This document shows, piece after piece, positions 16,509 to 24,656 of a DNA stretch of 64,000 nt; the stretch's first letter is position 1; every line of letters begins with the position of its first letter. Made by a program: the position numbers and the translations under genes. The stretch comes from Burkholderiaceae bacterium (GTDB lineage: Bacteria > Pseudomonadota > Gammaproteobacteria > Burkholderiales > Burkholderiaceae_E). A model generated the notes under the pieces. That model saw only the letters and a list, made by a program, of their open reading frames with translations. It was not told the DNA's origin and made no database searches. Location of the stretch: assembly GCA_900299025.1 (NCBI GenBank), contig OMIE01000066.1:61189-125188 (forward strand), given 5' to 3'.

Positions 16509-17762
16509 ATGAAGCACTTAGACTCGCTACAAAGCGATTTTGCGTTCAAGGTCGTGCATTGGCAGCGCCTTGCTGGCCGCCATAAGCTTGCATGGCAAAA
16601 CACCCGAGACCCCTATCGCATCTGGGTCTCCGAAATTATGTTGCAGCAGACTCAGGTCGCTACGGTGACGCCTTACTACGAACGCTTTATCAAGCGCTTT
16701 CCCGATGTCCACAGCCTGGCCCAGGCAAGCCTAGACGAGGTCTTGGCTTTGTGGAGTGGTTTGGGCTATTACCGTCGAGCGAAATTCTTGCACGCATGTG
16801 CAAAGACAATCGTCGAGACCCACGAGGGAAGGTTTCCTCAGGACGAAAAAGTCCTGGCTGAGCTTCCAGGGATTGGTCGTTCGACCGCGGCTGCCATCGC
16901 GGCTTTCGCATTTCAGCGACGAGCTGCCATCCTTGATGGCAACGTAAAACGGGTGTTGGCGCGCGTCTTTGCGCTTGAGCTCGATCCGCAAAGCAGCAAA
17001 TCGCTTCGCGTGTTTTGGGATTTGGCCGAATCCCTGCTGCCCCAAGATGTCGATATGCCAGCCTATACCCAGGGCTTGATGGATCTTGGTGCAACCTGCT
17101 GCTTGCAGCGCAAGCCAATATGTACGCAATGCCCACTGCAAGATATTTGTCAAGCCAAGCAAGCAGGTAAACAAGAAGCCTACCCCTTGGCCAAAGCGAA
17201 AAAGACATTGCCACTAAGGCACTGGCTTATGGTCTGGATAAGCGACGGCGAGAGGGTTTTAATGGTGCGTCGTCCTGGCCAAGGTATCTGGGCATCGATG
17301 TGGAGTTTGCCAAGCATCGAAGCATTGCCTGATACAGTCGTTAAAAGTATAACGGAGTCAAATTCGAAGAGTCTTTCTGCGCCATTCCATAACAAAGAGT
17401 TACCTGTAGCGATGCATCAAATATGGCGAGATCGATATCATGTATCTATCAATCAGGAAACTTTCTCAGCCCAAAGTGCTGCTGTACTGCATGCAAGTCT
17501 CAAACCAAAGGTCAAGCTCGAGTACGCTTTGAACCTCGAACAGAGCTTTACTCATTTTCGGCTCGTCGCACCCTTGCTTCGCGTTTTCATTGAACGTGAA
17601 CCGCTTTCAAACAAGGCAGATAGGGCTAAGGAGCCAAGCTTGGCTTATGCCCTTAACAGTGCTGCGATTGGGCAACAGCAAAGCCTGTGGTTACGCATGG
17701 ATGAGGCCTTAGAACTTGGGATTCCGCGTGCTATCCGTAAGCTTTTAGAGGATGCGACATGA
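16509..17762 (+). CDS. mutY: Adenine DNA glycosylase
   Basis: MutY removes adenine mispaired with 8-oxoguanine, complementing MutM. The N-terminal catalytic domain has EIMLQQTQVATVTPYYERF, the helix-hairpin-helix LPGIGRSTAAAIAAFAF and the catalytic Asp in AILDGNVKRVLAR. The [4Fe-4S] loop follows with CCLQRKPICTQCPLQDIC. The C-terminal NUDIX-like domain (from about residue 230) recognises 8-oxoguanine. I chose the ATG at 16509. A GTG at 16503 overlapping the mutM stop and a TTG at 16491 are alternatives. It is 417 aa, longer than many relatives because of a linker (about residues 275-330) in the recognition domain that reads as low conservation. Confidence 0.95.
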   Translation: MKHLDSLQSDFAFKVVHWQRLAGRHKLAWQNTRDPYRIWVSEIMLQQTQVATVTPYYERFIKRFPDVHSLAQASLDEVLALWSGLGYYRRAKFLHACAKTIVETHEGRFPQDEKVLAELPGIGRSTAAAIAAFAFQRRAAILDGNVKRVLARVFALELDPQSSKSLRVFWDLAESLLPQDVDMPAYTQGLMDLGATCCLQRKPICTQCPLQDICQAKQAGKQEAYPLAKAKKTLPLRHWLMVWISDGERVLMVRRPGQGIWASMWSLPSIEALPDTVVKSITESNSKSLSAPFHNKELPVAMHQIWRDRYHVSINQETFSAQSAAVLHASLKPKVKLEYALNLEQSFTHFRLVAPLLRVFIEREPLSNKADRAKEPSLAYALNSAAIGQQQSLWLRMDEALELGIPRAIRKLLEDAT

Positions 17763-17777
17763 TTTACGCATCGCCTT

Positions 17778-17809
17778 GCTGCACGAGCAGCGCACTACAT
17801 GATAGTGCG
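17778..17809. terminator. Tandem small hairpins between convergent mutY and LON-domain gene
   Basis: GCTGC/GCAGC (17778-17782 and 17787-17791, loop ACGA) abuts CGCACTA/TAGTGCG (17791-17797 and 17803-17809, loop CATGA). They fill the 49-base gap between two convergent genes, the position for a bidirectional terminator. Neither side has a clear T-run, so the call is tentative. Confidence 0.35.
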
Positions 17810-17811
17810 GG

Positions 17812-18423
17812 TTAGAAAGCGCCTTGTTGTTCTAAATAATTAAATAAAGAGACGAAGCGGCGAGTCTTTGCCTGCTCGAGCCATTGCTGCTTTTGGACTG
17901 GGTGAACTTGGATGAGTTCGATGAGGCGATTGGTGACCCAGGCGCGATCTTGATACCGCAGAGGACTTTCAATGACTTTTTCAAAGGCATCAGGGTGCTG
18001 TTGCTTGAGTTGTTGATGGAGTTGTTCGAGAAGCTGCTTTACTTTTTCGAATTGATCAGCACTCGGTTGTACTGCTAAATCATCAAGGTCGCTGACCAAT
18101 TCGATGTGAGCACGAATCAATGCGTTGCTTTCTACCCAACGTTTGAGGATGCGAAAACGTTTGTCACCAAGCGCGCGAATGTAGAGAAGGCCTGTCTCGG
18201 TTTGGTCGAAGTCGCGGATCAGGGCGAGTGTGCCAACGGTTGCGTGTTCAGCAGCGTCGCCGGTTTCTTTGCCATGAATGATCATGCACACGCCAAAGGC
18301 TTTGGCTTCGCGGGTGCATTCTCTGACCAAATCAAGATAGCGCGGTTCGAAAATTTGAAGCGGCAAAACACCTTCTTCAAAGAGCGGATAACTCAGCGGG
18401 AAAATAGGTACGTTCTGAATCAT
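17812..18423 (-). CDS. LON substrate-binding (LAN) domain protein
   Basis: A 203-aa stand-alone LON N-terminal domain protein with no protease part. The family opening is NVPIFPLSYPLFEEGVLPLQIFEPRYLDLVREC, followed by FGVCMI, GTLALIRDFDQTETGLLYIRALGDKRFRIL and a helical C-terminal region. I chose the ATG at 18421-18423, 11 bases after the rapZ stop. A longer frame reaches back into rapZ but its extra residues are not LON-like. It is the last gene of the minus-strand block after rapZ. The function of stand-alone LAN proteins is not established; substrate binding is assumed by analogy with Lon. Confidence 0.85.
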   Translation of the reverse strand: MIQNVPIFPLSYPLFEEGVLPLQIFEPRYLDLVRECTREAKAFGVCMIIHGKETGDAAEHATVGTLALIRDFDQTETGLLYIRALGDKRFRILKRWVESNALIRAHIELVSDLDDLAVQPSADQFEKVKQLLEQLHQQLKQQHPDAFEKVIESPLRYQDRAWVTNRLIELIQVHPVQKQQWLEQAKTRRFVSLFNYLEQQGAF

Positions 18424-18434
18424 AGAAATTATTG

Positions 18435-19289
18435 TTAATCGTCTTCTAGTCCGCGATGTCTGATAATCGCTCCAAGATCGGCTAGTCGATGCCCAAGTTG
18501 TTCTACAGTCCATACCGATCTATGCTGTCCGCCTGTGCAGCCAATCGCAACCGTCAAATAAGAACGTTGATCCTGAGCATACTCGGGAAGCCAGCGCCGC
18601 AGCCAGGCTTCGATCGAGCTAACGAGCGCAGGGCCCTGCTCGCTCGCCTCAAGAAAGTCGGCAACGGCTTGATCACGGCCATCGAGTAGTCGCAGTGGGT
18701 CTTCGTAGTGTGGATTGGGCAAGCAACGCGCGTCAAAAACTAAATCGGCATGCTCGGGAACGCCATGTTTGAACGCGAAGGACTCAAGACTAAGCGTGAT
18801 GCTTTGCTCTGAGGTTGTAGCGATATCACGAATCCAGCGCCGCAGCTGCCGTGGATGAACGCCAGTTGAATCGAGAGTGGCTGCCCCTTGCCTTACCGAT
18901 TCAAGCATTGCTCTTTCTTTGGCGATAGCCTCGCGCAGCCCCTGATCAATAGGCTGATCTCCGCCCGGCGCAAGCGGATGTCTGCGCCTGGTCTCAGAAA
19001 ATCGCTGAACGAGTTCGTGGTCGCGAGCTTCAAGAAAAATCGTTTGAGTCTCAATGCCAATGACCGAAAGCTCTTTGAGAACATGACGTACAAGCGGAAG
19101 CGAAGACGGGCTTCTCGAATCGATTGCAACCGCAACACGACGGTGGCCTTCGGCTTGAAGTGATCGGCATACTTCGAGCAAGAACGGCGAAGGTAGGTTA
19201 TCGATACAGAAAAAACCATTATCTTCGAGCTCGCGGATGGCTACTGACTTTCCCGAACCCGATAACCCAGTGACAAGAACTAAGCGCAT
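18435..19289 (-). CDS. rapZ: RNase adapter / nucleotide-binding protein
   Basis: A 284-aa RapZ (YvcJ) family protein. In enterobacteria RapZ delivers the small RNA GlmZ to RNase E and senses glucosamine 6-phosphate; this role may not hold in betaproteobacteria. The Walker A motif GLSGSGKSVAIR is at residues 8-19, followed by the family signature DNGFFCIDNLP. The C-terminal domain contains RCLPNPHYEDPLR and AIGCTGGQHRSVW. It starts three bases after the hprK stop. Association with ptsN and hprK is typical and links it to nitrogen-PTS regulation. Confidence 0.94.
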   Translation of the reverse strand: MRLVLVTGLSGSGKSVAIRELEDNGFFCIDNLPSPFLLEVCRSLQAEGHRRVAVAIDSRSPSSLPLVRHVLKELSVIGIETQTIFLEARDHELVQRFSETRRRHPLAPGGDQPIDQGLREAIAKERAMLESVRQGAATLDSTGVHPRQLRRWIRDIATTSEQSITLSLESFAFKHGVPEHADLVFDARCLPNPHYEDPLRLLDGRDQAVADFLEASEQGPALVSSIEAWLRRWLPEYAQDQRSYLTVAIGCTGGQHRSVWTVEQLGHRLADLGAIIRHRGLEDD

Positions 19290-19292
19290 AAG

Positions 19293-20246
19293 CTAGCTGT
19301 CATCGCCCTGTTGGCTTAAGGCTTCGTGGTCCATGAGGGCTCGCTGACGTTCAAAGAAGGCTTGCATCGAGTCAATCCCGCGCAAACGCAAGATGGTGGA
19401 TCTTACGGCCGCTTCGGTGAGCACTGCTAGGTTTCGCCCTTCAGCGACCGGAATGACCACCTTAGGGATTTCGATCCCGAGGATGGTTTGGGTAATGGCT
19501 TGAAGCGGAAGGCGCTCGTATTCTTGCTCCATCGTGCTGCGGCGCATAAGATGCACGATCAACCTTAATCGGATCTTTCTGCGCACCGCGGCTTCGCCAA
19601 AAATCGTTCTAATATCGAGAAGTCCGAGCCCGCGTACTTCGAGCATGTTCTGCAATAGGGCTGGGCATTTTCCCTCAAGCAGCACAGGGGAAATACGCGC
19701 TAGTTCCACCACATCGTCGGCGACGAGACCGTGGCCGCGGCTAATGAGTTCGAGGGCTAGTTCGCTTTTTCCAAGACCCGATTCACCTTGTAAAAGTACA
19801 CCGAGTCCAAGTACATCCATCAAAACGCCATGTACGGTGGTTTGCTCAGCCATAGCCTTGCCTAGGTGCTGGCGAAGCCTTTCAATAACCCGCGCTGCTG
19901 GCAGGGGTGACACCCAAAGCGGAAGATCATCGGCATGCGCCCGAGCACGTAACTCGGCTGGCGCAGACAAGCCTTCGGCCATGACGATGGCGGGAGGCCT
20001 ACCCTTTAGTAGCTCAACAAAAAAGGCTTCACGCCTCGGTGCATCGAGTCGCTCGTAATAGGCAACTTCGTTCGATCCAATCACATGGAGGCGATTAGGA
20101 TGAATCAGGTTCAGATAACCAACCATATCGGCAGGTTCGCGTAAATTCTCAAGAAAGCAGCGCCCTGCGCCGCACTCGCCATCAACCCATGCTAGCGACA
20201 ACGAGTCGGCCGTGTCGGTGAACAGTGCTTGGATGGTCACCGACAC
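19293..20246 (-). CDS. hprK: HPr kinase/phosphorylase
   Basis: HprK phosphorylates a serine in HPr/NPr using ATP or pyrophosphate and also removes it. The 317-aa protein has an N-terminal domain (about 1-125) and a kinase domain with VHGVLMDVLGLGVLLQGESGLGKSELALELI split here as the His in TVHGV and the P-loop GESGLGKSE (about 157-165). GLVADDVV follows, and the HprK signature LEVRGLGLLDIRTIFG and the closing region IPVAEGRNLAVLTEAAVR complete it. HPr itself is not in the window. Co-transcription with ptsN and rapZ is indicated by gaps of under 20 bases. Confidence 0.95.
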   Translation of the reverse strand: MSVTIQALFTDTADSLSLAWVDGECGAGRCFLENLREPADMVGYLNLIHPNRLHVIGSNEVAYYERLDAPRREAFFVELLKGRPPAIVMAEGLSAPAELRARAHADDLPLWVSPLPAARVIERLRQHLGKAMAEQTTVHGVLMDVLGLGVLLQGESGLGKSELALELISRGHGLVADDVVELARISPVLLEGKCPALLQNMLEVRGLGLLDIRTIFGEAAVRRKIRLRLIVHLMRRSTMEQEYERLPLQAITQTILGIEIPKVVIPVAEGRNLAVLTEAAVRSTILRLRGIDSMQAFFERQRALMDHEALSQQGDDS

Positions 20247-20264
20247 CCTGGTGCGCTCCCGGTA

Positions 20265-20729
20265 TTAGGCAGCCTGAGGCTGCCAGCCCTGCATGATGCG
20301 ATGGGCTTCACTGCGATCCGGAGCCTGATTTAAACCATCTCTAAAGCGCTCGTCTGAGAGCATTTCAGCTAACTCCGACAATAGCTCTAAATGCTCTTGA
20401 TTGGCATGTTCGGGGACCAGCAAGAAAAACACCAGGCTCACGGGTTGCCCGTCAGGGGCGTCAAAGGGCAGCGGCTTGGCAAGTCTTACAAAGGCTCCGA
20501 GAGCCTGCTTGAGGCCTTTAATCCTGCCGTGTGGAATCGCCACGCCTGCCCCAAGACCGGTAGACCCAAGTCGCTCGCGAGCGAATAACGATTCGAAGAC
20601 CTTACTGCTAGCCAGGCCGTGGTGATTTTCGAACATGAGGCCGGTTTGTTCGAAGAGCCTTTTTTTGCTGCTCGCCTCGAGGTTGAGCAGCAGGTTTGTT
20701 TCGGGGATGAGCTGACTTATTTTGTTCAT
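20265..20729 (-). CDS. ptsN: Nitrogen-PTS EIIA component
   Basis: A 154-aa EIIA(Ntr) protein of the regulatory phosphotransferase system that receives phosphate from NPr and controls targets such as potassium transport. The phosphorylated histidine is in GVAIPHGRIKGL. The opening MNKISQLIPETNLLLNLEASSKKRLFEQ is typical when read in parts. I chose the ATG at 20727-20729, one base after the hpf stop. An upstream extension would overlap hpf and is not similar to the family. Order hpf-ptsN-hprK-rapZ behind rpoN is conserved across proteobacteria. Confidence 0.94.
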   Translation of the reverse strand: MNKISQLIPETNLLLNLEASSKKRLFEQTGLMFENHHGLASSKVFESLFARERLGSTGLGAGVAIPHGRIKGLKQALGAFVRLAKPLPFDAPDGQPVSLVFFLLVPEHANQEHLELLSELAEMLSDERFRDGLNQAPDRSEAHRIMQGWQPQAA

Positions 20730-20730
20730 G

Positions 20731-21054
20731 CTATTGCATGGCTGATTGACGCCCCAGGCTAATGGCCTGATGGGCATGCCTTTGCTCCTTGTACTTGAGG
20801 ACTTGTCGGTCAAGTTTATCCACTACGAGGTCAATCGCAGCATACAAATCAGCATTTTTGCATTCGGCGAATAACTCTTTGCCTTTGACGTGTAGGTTCA
20901 CCTCGATTTTCTGCTCGAGTTTATCCACTGACATAAAAACATCGGCATCGACAACCTGGTCGAAGTGTCGATGAATGCGTTCGAGTTTACTCGTGAGGTA
21001 GCTGCGCAAGGCAGCGGTGACTTCCACGTGATGGCCATGAATGGATAGATTCAT
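20731..21054 (-). CDS. hpf: Ribosome hibernation promoting factor (short form)
   Basis: A 107-aa short-form HPF/YfiA-type protein that binds idle 70S ribosomes and helps form inactive dimers. The beginning MNLSIHGHHVEVTAALRSYL and the motif KLERIHRHFDQVVDADVFMS match the family. The end KEQRHAHQAISLG is short, so the dimerising C-terminal domain of long HPF is absent. The ATG at 21052-21054 has AAGGAG six bases upstream (good site), which decides against the longer frame starting inside rpoN. The gene lies between rpoN and ptsN, the classical position for the rpoN-linked modulator. Confidence 0.94.
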   Translation of the reverse strand: MNLSIHGHHVEVTAALRSYLTSKLERIHRHFDQVVDADVFMSVDKLEQKIEVNLHVKGKELFAECKNADLYAAIDLVVDKLDRQVLKYKEQRHAHQAISLGRQSAMQ

Positions 21055-21109
21055 ACAAGCTCCTTGGTAGAAAACCGCGGTGAGGAATGTCCTGCATGAA
21101 AACAATACA

Positions 21110-22693
21110 TCAGATTCGTCGTTTGCGCCGCTGCGACGCTGGCGCAATCTTCAGCGACTCGCGGTACTTTGCAACCGTTCGCCTGGCAACCTGACTGCCC
21201 TCGACCGATAAAAGTTCGGCAATACGGGCGTCAGAAAGCGGCTTTTCTGACTGCTCCTGCGCAATGATTTGCCTCACACGAGCTCTGATCGCAGTGCTTG
21301 AGTGGGCCGAGTCGCTATCGGATTCATGGCCAACTTGGGCGGTGAAAAAGTACTTCAACTCAAAGGTGCCACGGGGTGTGAGCATATATTTTTGGCTTGT
21401 AACCCGGGAAATGGTCGACTCGTGTAAATCGAGCGCTTCTGCAATCATACGCATCGCAAGTGGACGCATAGCGACCTCGCCATCGTGAAAAAATCGTTGC
21501 TGGTGTTCGACGATGAAGTGCGATACCCGCAAAATCGTCTCCCCGCGCTGCTTCAGGTTCTTGACAAGCCATCGCGCCGATTGCACTTGATCGCTCAAAC
21601 CCAAAGCGTCCTGCTTTGCAGCCTTGTTTTGCTTAAGCAATTGAACATAGTGTTCGTTTAACCGGATCTCAGGCAAAGAGCCGCGGATTAAAAAAGCCTT
21701 CCAGCGTTTGCCAACCTGGCGAACCAGCACATCGGGCACCACAAAAGGGAGCGGTTCTGTGCCTCTAAAGCCAGTCGCTGGTCGGGGATTGAGGCTCAAT
21801 ACCAGTCGATGCGCCTGTTGTAAGCTCGCTTCACTACAGCCAAGCTGTCGCCGAAGGCGGGCGAAATCATGCTTGGCAAGCGCCTCAAGCTGCTCATTAA
21901 CTAGGCGCAAAGCAAGCGCCTGAATCTCGTCAACATGGCGTTGGCGCAGCTGAATACTGAGACACTCGATGGTGTCCCTCGCACCCACGCCCGGCGGATC
22001 AAAACTTTGCAAGAGCTTGAGGGCTGCCAATAGTTCGTCGTCATCGACTTGGGCTTCTGGAGGCAGGCTTTCTCGAATCGAGCTCAGTGATTCGCACAAC
22101 ATCCCATTTTCATCAAGCGCATCAATCAGCCACTGAACCAAAGCGTGATCGCGCTCGGTTACATGGCACGCGAGTAGTTGTTGCTTTAAGTGGTCGCTGA
22201 GCAAATCTTCTGTGCTTCGCCAATCCCGCTGGCGATCTTCGTCATCGCTGTCACCCTGGCTGCGTGTTTGCAAGTCCCAGGCAGCCTGCTCCCAGGCCTT
22301 GGGGTCATCCCCGGCGGGGGCGTCATCGGTCGATAAAGGACTGGTCTCGTCACCATGGCGAGAGGCGGCGAGGTTCTCGAAGCCCTCGCTCTCGCTAGTG
22401 AGGGATCTAGGCTCAATGGCTTCTTCTGTACTATGTTCTCGTAACAAACGATCACTTGATGGCGGCGGTATTTGTGAATCCTTTGACGCTTCGCCGCTGG
22501 ACGCTTGAAAGTCGCCTGACCCAAAGCTATCGATACTTTCATCGGTGCGTTCTAAAAACGGGTTCTCGCGCAAGGCTTGCTCGACTTCATGAGCGAGCTC
22601 CAGAGACGACATTTGCAGCATGCGAATGGCTTGTTGCAGCTGAGGGGTAAGCGTGAGCTGCTGAGCGATGCGAAACTGAAGCGTAGGTTTCAT
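21110..22693 (-). CDS. rpoN: RNA polymerase sigma-54 factor
   Basis: A 527-aa sigma-54 (RpoN) that directs transcription of nitrogen, motility and other genes together with AAA+ activators. Region I is the Gln/Leu-rich opening KPTLQFRIAQQLTLTPQLQQ with IRMLQMSSLELAHEVEQ. An acidic region II follows (about 60-155). The core-binding domain contains LQSFDPPGVGARDTIECL, and the helix-turn-helix is near ALDLHESTISRVTSQKYM. The RpoN box is ARRTVAKYRESLKIAPA at the C-terminus. I chose the ATG at 22691-22693. The gene follows lptB, as in most proteobacteria. Confidence 0.96.
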   Translation of the reverse strand: MKPTLQFRIAQQLTLTPQLQQAIRMLQMSSLELAHEVEQALRENPFLERTDESIDSFGSGDFQASSGEASKDSQIPPPSSDRLLREHSTEEAIEPRSLTSESEGFENLAASRHGDETSPLSTDDAPAGDDPKAWEQAAWDLQTRSQGDSDDEDRQRDWRSTEDLLSDHLKQQLLACHVTERDHALVQWLIDALDENGMLCESLSSIRESLPPEAQVDDDELLAALKLLQSFDPPGVGARDTIECLSIQLRQRHVDEIQALALRLVNEQLEALAKHDFARLRRQLGCSEASLQQAHRLVLSLNPRPATGFRGTEPLPFVVPDVLVRQVGKRWKAFLIRGSLPEIRLNEHYVQLLKQNKAAKQDALGLSDQVQSARWLVKNLKQRGETILRVSHFIVEHQQRFFHDGEVAMRPLAMRMIAEALDLHESTISRVTSQKYMLTPRGTFELKYFFTAQVGHESDSDSAHSSTAIRARVRQIIAQEQSEKPLSDARIAELLSVEGSQVARRTVAKYRESLKIAPASQRRKRRI

Positions 22694-22723
22694 CAATTTT
22701 ATGGAACGTGCTATTAATGAGAT

Positions 22724-23461
22724 CTACATCTTGAAGTTCTCGCCCAGGTAGACCTTTCTTACCTGCTCGTTAGCGATAAGTGCGGGTGGTCTTCCATCAG
22801 CTAAAACTTTGCCATCGTTCAAAATATAAGCGCGATCACAAATGCCTAGTGTTTCTCGAACGTTATGATCAGTGATCAGCACGCCAATGCCGCGCTCACG
22901 TAAGAATGAAACAATACGCTGGATCTCGATGACTGCGATTGGATCAACCCCTGCAAAGGGTTCGTCAAGTAAGACGAATCGGGGTGATGTTGCCAAAGCC
23001 CTGGCAATTTCAACGCGCCGGCGCTCACCTCCCGATAAGGCAATCGCTGGCTGCCGCCGCAGATGTTCAATTTGTAATTCACCCAGCAAATGTTCAAGTT
23101 GTTGCTCTTGTGCCTTGCGTTGAACGCTTGCATTCAGTTGCAAGACCGCAAGAATGTTTTCTTCAACGGTGAGCTGACGGAAAACTGAGTTTTCCTGCGG
23201 CAGGTAAGAGAGCCCCATTTTTGCGCGGCGATGGATCGGCAAATGCCCGATTGGCTGACCTTCAAGGCTTATTTCACCAGCATCGCTCGCGATCAGCCCA
23301 ACCAGCATATAAAAGCAGGTTGTCTTTCCCGCGCCGTTTGGCCCGAGCAGGCCTACGACTTCGCCGGCTGCGACTTCTAGTGAAACCTGGTCGACCACCT
23401 TGCGTCTTCGGTAACTTTTGGTGAGGCCACGGGCCTGCAAAAAGACTTGTGAAGAAGCCAT
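22724..23461 (-). CDS. lptB: LPS export ABC transporter ATPase
   Basis: A 245-aa ATPase of the LptBFGC inner-membrane complex that extracts lipopolysaccharide and pushes it along the Lpt bridge. Walker A GPNGAGKTTCFYM, Q-loop YLPQENSVFR, signature LSGGERRRVEIARAL, Walker B RFVLLDEPFAGVDP and the H-loop VLITDHNVRETL are all intact. The start ATG shares a base with the lptA stop (TAATG). LptF and LptG are not in the window. Relatives of this subfamily include branched amino acid transporters, but the neighbours settle the identity. Confidence 0.96.
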   Translation of the reverse strand: MASSQVFLQARGLTKSYRRRKVVDQVSLEVAAGEVVGLLGPNGAGKTTCFYMLVGLIASDAGEISLEGQPIGHLPIHRRAKMGLSYLPQENSVFRQLTVEENILAVLQLNASVQRKAQEQQLEHLLGELQIEHLRRQPAIALSGGERRRVEIARALATSPRFVLLDEPFAGVDPIAVIEIQRIVSFLRERGIGVLITDHNVRETLGICDRAYILNDGKVLADGRPPALIANEQVRKVYLGENFKM

Positions 23462-24024
23462 TAGGGCTTACTTTCGACCTTTGGCTGTATCACGACCCGG
23501 ACACGTCCTGAAGGATTTGAAGCCTGCGCTGAAGTGCTTGATGCTGGTGATCCAGCGCGGTTGACCTCGTAGCGTTCTTTGCGGCTGTCATAGACGATGA
23601 GTTCGCCTTGCATAAGATCGGCAGCTTTTCCCTCAACGACACGTCGCATTTCAGCGGCATCCTCGAGTCGCACGATCTCATCGCGCGCCGAGTAAAAGAG
23701 TTTTCGAGCCTGGCCTTCGATCATTTCGTTGACCGCTTCGCGTTTTTGCCTGAACTCAACAGGTTTGCCAAGCGCTGTTGCCGATTGATAGCCTTCTTGA
23801 TCTTCGATGACTTCGAGCTCATCGGCACGGATTTGCAAACTGCCCTTGCTAAGTATTACTTTACCCTGAAATTTGGTAATCCGACGAGCCTCATCGTGAA
23901 CGAAATGGTCCGCCTCGACCGTCATAGGTTTTGTTCGATCAGCACGTTCAGCGAATAGTGAAGGGCTCACAAGCCCAAGCATCAGGCTAAGGCAAAGGGT
24001 CTTAATCCTCGTTGCTTGACTCAT
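23461..24024 (-). CDS. lptA: LPS transport periplasmic protein
   Basis: A 187-aa periplasmic beta-jellyroll protein that bridges LptC and LptD. It begins with a signal peptide (LCLSLMLGLVSPSLFA). The OstA-like domain includes KPMTVEADHFVHDEARRITKF, GKVILSKGSLQIRADELEV, and a C-terminal MQGELIVYDSRKERYEVN. The tail is Ser/Pro-rich. The start overlaps the lptC stop (ATGA). Its place between lptC and lptB is canonical. Confidence 0.94.
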   Translation of the reverse strand: MSQATRIKTLCLSLMLGLVSPSLFAERADRTKPMTVEADHFVHDEARRITKFQGKVILSKGSLQIRADELEVIEDQEGYQSATALGKPVEFRQKREAVNEMIEGQARKLFYSARDEIVRLEDAAEMRRVVEGKAADLMQGELIVYDSRKERYEVNRAGSPASSTSAQASNPSGRVRVVIQPKVESKP

Positions 24025-24656
24025 GGTTTCGCTCTTCCCGCATGGAGGGACTCGTTTGGGCTTGCAGGGAAGAAGGCTTGAACCCTGGCTCCTAGCCGCA
24101 ATTGTTTTTCTGCCTGATCGAGCACAAGCTGCCTACCGGTCACCCAGCGCTCACCTTGTTCAATTCTGACCTCATCGGGCAACTCGATACGCTCTTTGCT
24201 CGTATCAATCAGGGCGCTTTCGCTTTGAATTTGCAAACTAGGCGTTTGTAGCGTTTTACGAACAATAACGACCGACCCGCTTAAGCTTGCTAACTGCCCA
24301 TCGTCGCTTGTCGTCCCTTCGCGGGCTGAAATTTGGGTGTGACTGCCCTCAGAGCTCAGCCAAAGTCTTGGCTCGATAAGCTTAAGTTGCTCGCGATCAG
24401 GCACATGCTCAAGTCGATCGGCGCGCAATTGCATCGACGCGAGACCCTTATGGTTATAGCGCAACATGTGCACCGTGCTGGCGTAATAGTCAGCTTGGCC
24501 GCGGGCCAGTGTGGTCTGTTTGGCGTTATGTCTTCCCGCAAGTTGTAAGGCGAGGTAGGCGCTTGAGCTGGCGATCACCAAAAGGCTTACCAAAAGCCCG
24601 ACTTGGGACCAGCTGAGTCGGTGCTTCAAAAATCTAAATCGAGATTGGGGCATCAT
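24021..24656 (-). CDS. lptC: LPS export system protein, periplasmic with N-terminal anchor
   Basis: A 211-aa LptC, the inner-membrane part of the Lpt bridge that takes lipopolysaccharide from LptBFG and passes it to LptA. One transmembrane helix lies at about residues 18-40 (VGLLVSLLVIASSSAYLAL). The rest is the periplasmic jellyroll, with KGLASMQLRADRLEHVPDR, the block HTQISAREGTTSDDGQ and a conserved-looking RIEQGERWVTGRQLVLDQ. I chose the ATG at 24654-24656, which overlaps the kdsD stop by one base (TGATG). The sequence is divergent, as usual for LptC. The usual kdsC gene between kdsD and lptC is absent. Confidence 0.88.
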   Translation of the reverse strand: MMPQSRFRFLKHRLSWSQVGLLVSLLVIASSSAYLALQLAGRHNAKQTTLARGQADYYASTVHMLRYNHKGLASMQLRADRLEHVPDREQLKLIEPRLWLSSEGSHTQISAREGTTSDDGQLASLSGSVVIVRKTLQTPSLQIQSESALIDTSKERIELPDEVRIEQGERWVTGRQLVLDQAEKQLRLGARVQAFFPASPNESLHAGRAKP